The position numbers and the translations under genes were made by a program. Shown one piece after another: positions 13,587 through 14,801 of a DNA stretch of 14,801 nucleotides. The number at the start of each line of letters is the position of its first letter. The stretch's first letter is position 1. This DNA is from Spirochaetaceae bacterium (GTDB lineage Bacteria > Spirochaetota > Spirochaetia > DSM-27196 > PXBQ01): positions 1 to 14,801 of the forward strand of contig PXBQ01000166.1 in assembly GCA_003566875.1 (NCBI GenBank), read 5' to 3'. The notes under the pieces were generated by a model. That model had not been told where the DNA came from. It did no database searches and saw nothing but the letters and a program-made list of their open reading frames with translations.

Positions 13587-14699
13587 TCAATACATCGGTC
13601 TCAACTCCAACCGTTGTACACGGTCGGACTCGGCCCACGTCAGGAAACCCGCGGTCGCAGCGCCCGGGGCGCCAAGCGAGACAGCAGCGTCGGTCCGGTC
13701 GGGTCTTTGCACCTGCATCGTGACCGATCCCGCGTTAGTCACCCAAAACCGGATCGACTCCTCGAACACGGCCGACGCGGTCTGACCGCTTTGGTAGTAC
13801 GCTTCCGAACGCCCTTCTCCGTCGGTCTCGTACCGGAACATCGCGGGCGCGTCGAATCGGAGCGAGACGGGTACGGGACCGCGTGCCTGCGACTCGAACA
13901 ACACGACGGTGTCGCGTACGCGGTCGGGGCGATTCGTCGATCCGACGGCTTCTGGAACCGGGTCAGGATCGGCGCTCTCGGGCACACCGACTCCGACCGG
14001 CGACTCTATCGTACGATCGAACCGGACAACTACCGCCGGCGGTTCGGCCCCACGGACGATCTCGCGCACGAGGATTCTTATGTCGCCACGCCCATCGTTA
14101 TTTATGTCGACGACCATTTCCGACCGCTCGTCGATGGCGTGCGAACCGTACGAGGTTTCGATCGTTACGGCATCTTCGATCCGCGCGAACGTCACCGTGT
14201 ACGTCACGTCGTGGACCGGAATCTCGACGGCGTCATTCTGTTGAAACCGACGTTCGAGAATTCCGGACTCGAACGCGTACACCGACGCTGTCGGCACGAC
14301 GAGCTCGGTCCCGGCGTCGGGTCGAGAGAACCTGATCACTCCTGTGTCGATCAGATAGTACAGACCGAACGCAACCCCGCCGATCAGCAAAATCAAAAAC
14401 ACAGTGAGCACGACAGGGCCCGACCGCCGGCGCACGATGAGTTCATCGATCGGCGGCGGCTGTTCCTGAAGTTTGATGTTGCGATAAAGGTTGACGATCT
14501 CCTGCGAGTCGAGTCCCAGGTACTCGGCGTACGTCCTGAGAAAACCGAGAAGGTATGACTCTCCGGGAAACGTGTCGAAGTCTTCAGACTCCAGAGCTTC
14601 TATGTATCGACGCGTGATATGCGTATCGCGCGCGACCTGCTCGACCGACAAACCCTGTTCTTCGCGGAGGCCTTGTAGTTTTGCTCCAATCGATTCCAT
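13587..14699 (-). CDS. RodZ-like transmembrane HTH protein
   Basis: The 370-residue protein has a cytoplasmic Cro/CI-type helix-turn-helix of the HTH_25 class at about 4-73 (GLREEQGLSVEQVARDTHI, RRYIEALE, SYLLGFLRTYAEYLGLD). A basic stretch VRRR is followed by one transmembrane helix at about 94-116 (GPVVLTVFLILLIGGVAFGL) and a long beta-rich extracytoplasmic part to the C-terminus. This is the RodZ layout; RodZ links MreB to the cell-wall elongation machinery. The late SGQTASAVFEESIRFWVTN resembles the DUF4115 end of RodZ. Spirochaetes with MreB commonly carry such a gene, but I cannot confirm MreB binding from sequence. ATG 14699 follows the preceding gene's stop by 21 nt, and rimO follows by 4 nt. 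Confidence 0.8.
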   Translation of the reverse strand: MESIGAKLQGLREEQGLSVEQVARDTHITRRYIEALESEDFDTFPGESYLLGFLRTYAEYLGLDSQEIVNLYRNIKLQEQPPPIDELIVRRRSGPVVLTVFLILLIGGVAFGLYYLIDTGVIRFSRPDAGTELVVPTASVYAFESGILERRFQQNDAVEIPVHDVTYTVTFARIEDAVTIETSYGSHAIDERSEMVVDINNDGRGDIRILVREIVRGAEPPAVVVRFDRTIESPVGVGVPESADPDPVPEAVGSTNRPDRVRDTVVLFESQARGPVPVSLRFDAPAMFRYETDGEGRSEAYYQSGQTASAVFEESIRFWVTNAGSVTMQVQRPDRTDAAVSLGAPGAATAGFLTWAESDRVQRLELRPMY

Positions 14700-14720
14700 T
14701 CTACGCGTTCCGATCGAGCA

Positions 14721-14801
14721 TCAGCCACCGTCGCGGTCAAGCTCGAAGATAAAGTTTTCAAAGACGTTCGCTGTCGGTGGATTCTCAAACTCAAATTTCT
14801 C
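14721..14801 (-). CDS. C-terminal 26 residues of an unidentified protein, partial
   Basis: The minus-strand frame is open from the right edge to TGA at 14723-14721. The visible end is EKFEFENPPTANVFENF followed by IFELDRDGG. It is close to and co-directional with the RodZ-like gene, so it is probably an upstream member of the same operon. The alternating Phe and Asn pattern would suit the last strands of a beta-rich envelope protein such as a LolA-type lipoprotein carrier, but 26 residues are too few to name it. Confidence 0.5.
   Translation of the reverse strand, partial: EKFEFENPPTANVFENFIFELDRDGG

Noticed and set aside
13389..14558. Long plus-strand open frame (389 codons) opposite the RodZ-like and rimO genes
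   Set aside because: It is antisense to clearly coding sequence. It arises from GC-rich codon use, shows no recognisable domain and is rich in Arg/Asp, typical of shadow frames.

Overview
The window is a dense, GC-rich bacterial chromosome segment (14.8 kb) made almost entirely of housekeeping genes. Complete proS, eno, rplM, rpsI, recX, rimO, a PcrA/UvrD-type helicase and a RodZ-like gene fix it as bacterial. Three things point to a spirochaete: a response regulator with an excisionase/MerR-like DNA-binding head, a degenerate class-III-aminotransferase-like gene paired with a tiny membrane protein, and the cluster rodZ-like - rimO - pcrA. That placement is inference from memory of gene families, not a computed phylogeny. 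I see no tRNA, rRNA, CRISPR array, insertion sequence or phage gene.

Left part (1-5420). The window opens in the 3' end of a plus-strand gene ending in a carbohydrate-binding CBM48/AMPK-type domain, followed by a PlsC-like acyltransferase with its own strong promoter. Its stop codon overlaps the stop of a convergent minus-strand gene that fuses a UPF0158 domain to a GNAT acetyltransferase. That fusion gene overlaps the end of proS by 11 bp. proS and eno are divergent and each has a clear sigma-70-type promoter in the 140-bp gap. eno ends in a perfect intrinsic terminator.

Middle (5449-8803, all minus strand). First (reading leftward) comes the ribosomal operon rplM-rpsI-recX. A textbook intrinsic terminator for rpsI lies inside the recX coding sequence. 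Next is a three-gene unit with its own promoter: an HTH-receiver regulator, a stand-alone receiver, and an acylphosphatase. A small two-helix membrane protein with a charged tail lies upstream of rplM.

Right part (8847-14801, all minus strand). A tightly packed operon runs: end of an unidentified gene, RodZ-like, rimO, PcrA-like helicase, degenerate aminotransferase-like protein, and a three-helix membrane protein. Its junctions are very short (21 nt, 4 nt, GTGA overlap, 16 nt, TAATG overlap). The aminotransferase-like gene carries five tandem 24-bp repeats encoding the octapeptide DPARDLAC, the most unusual sequence feature here.

No obviously new multi-gene system is visible. The points most worth a second look are the coding repeat array, the terminator buried in recX, the UPF0158-GNAT fusion, and the regulator-acylphosphatase operon.
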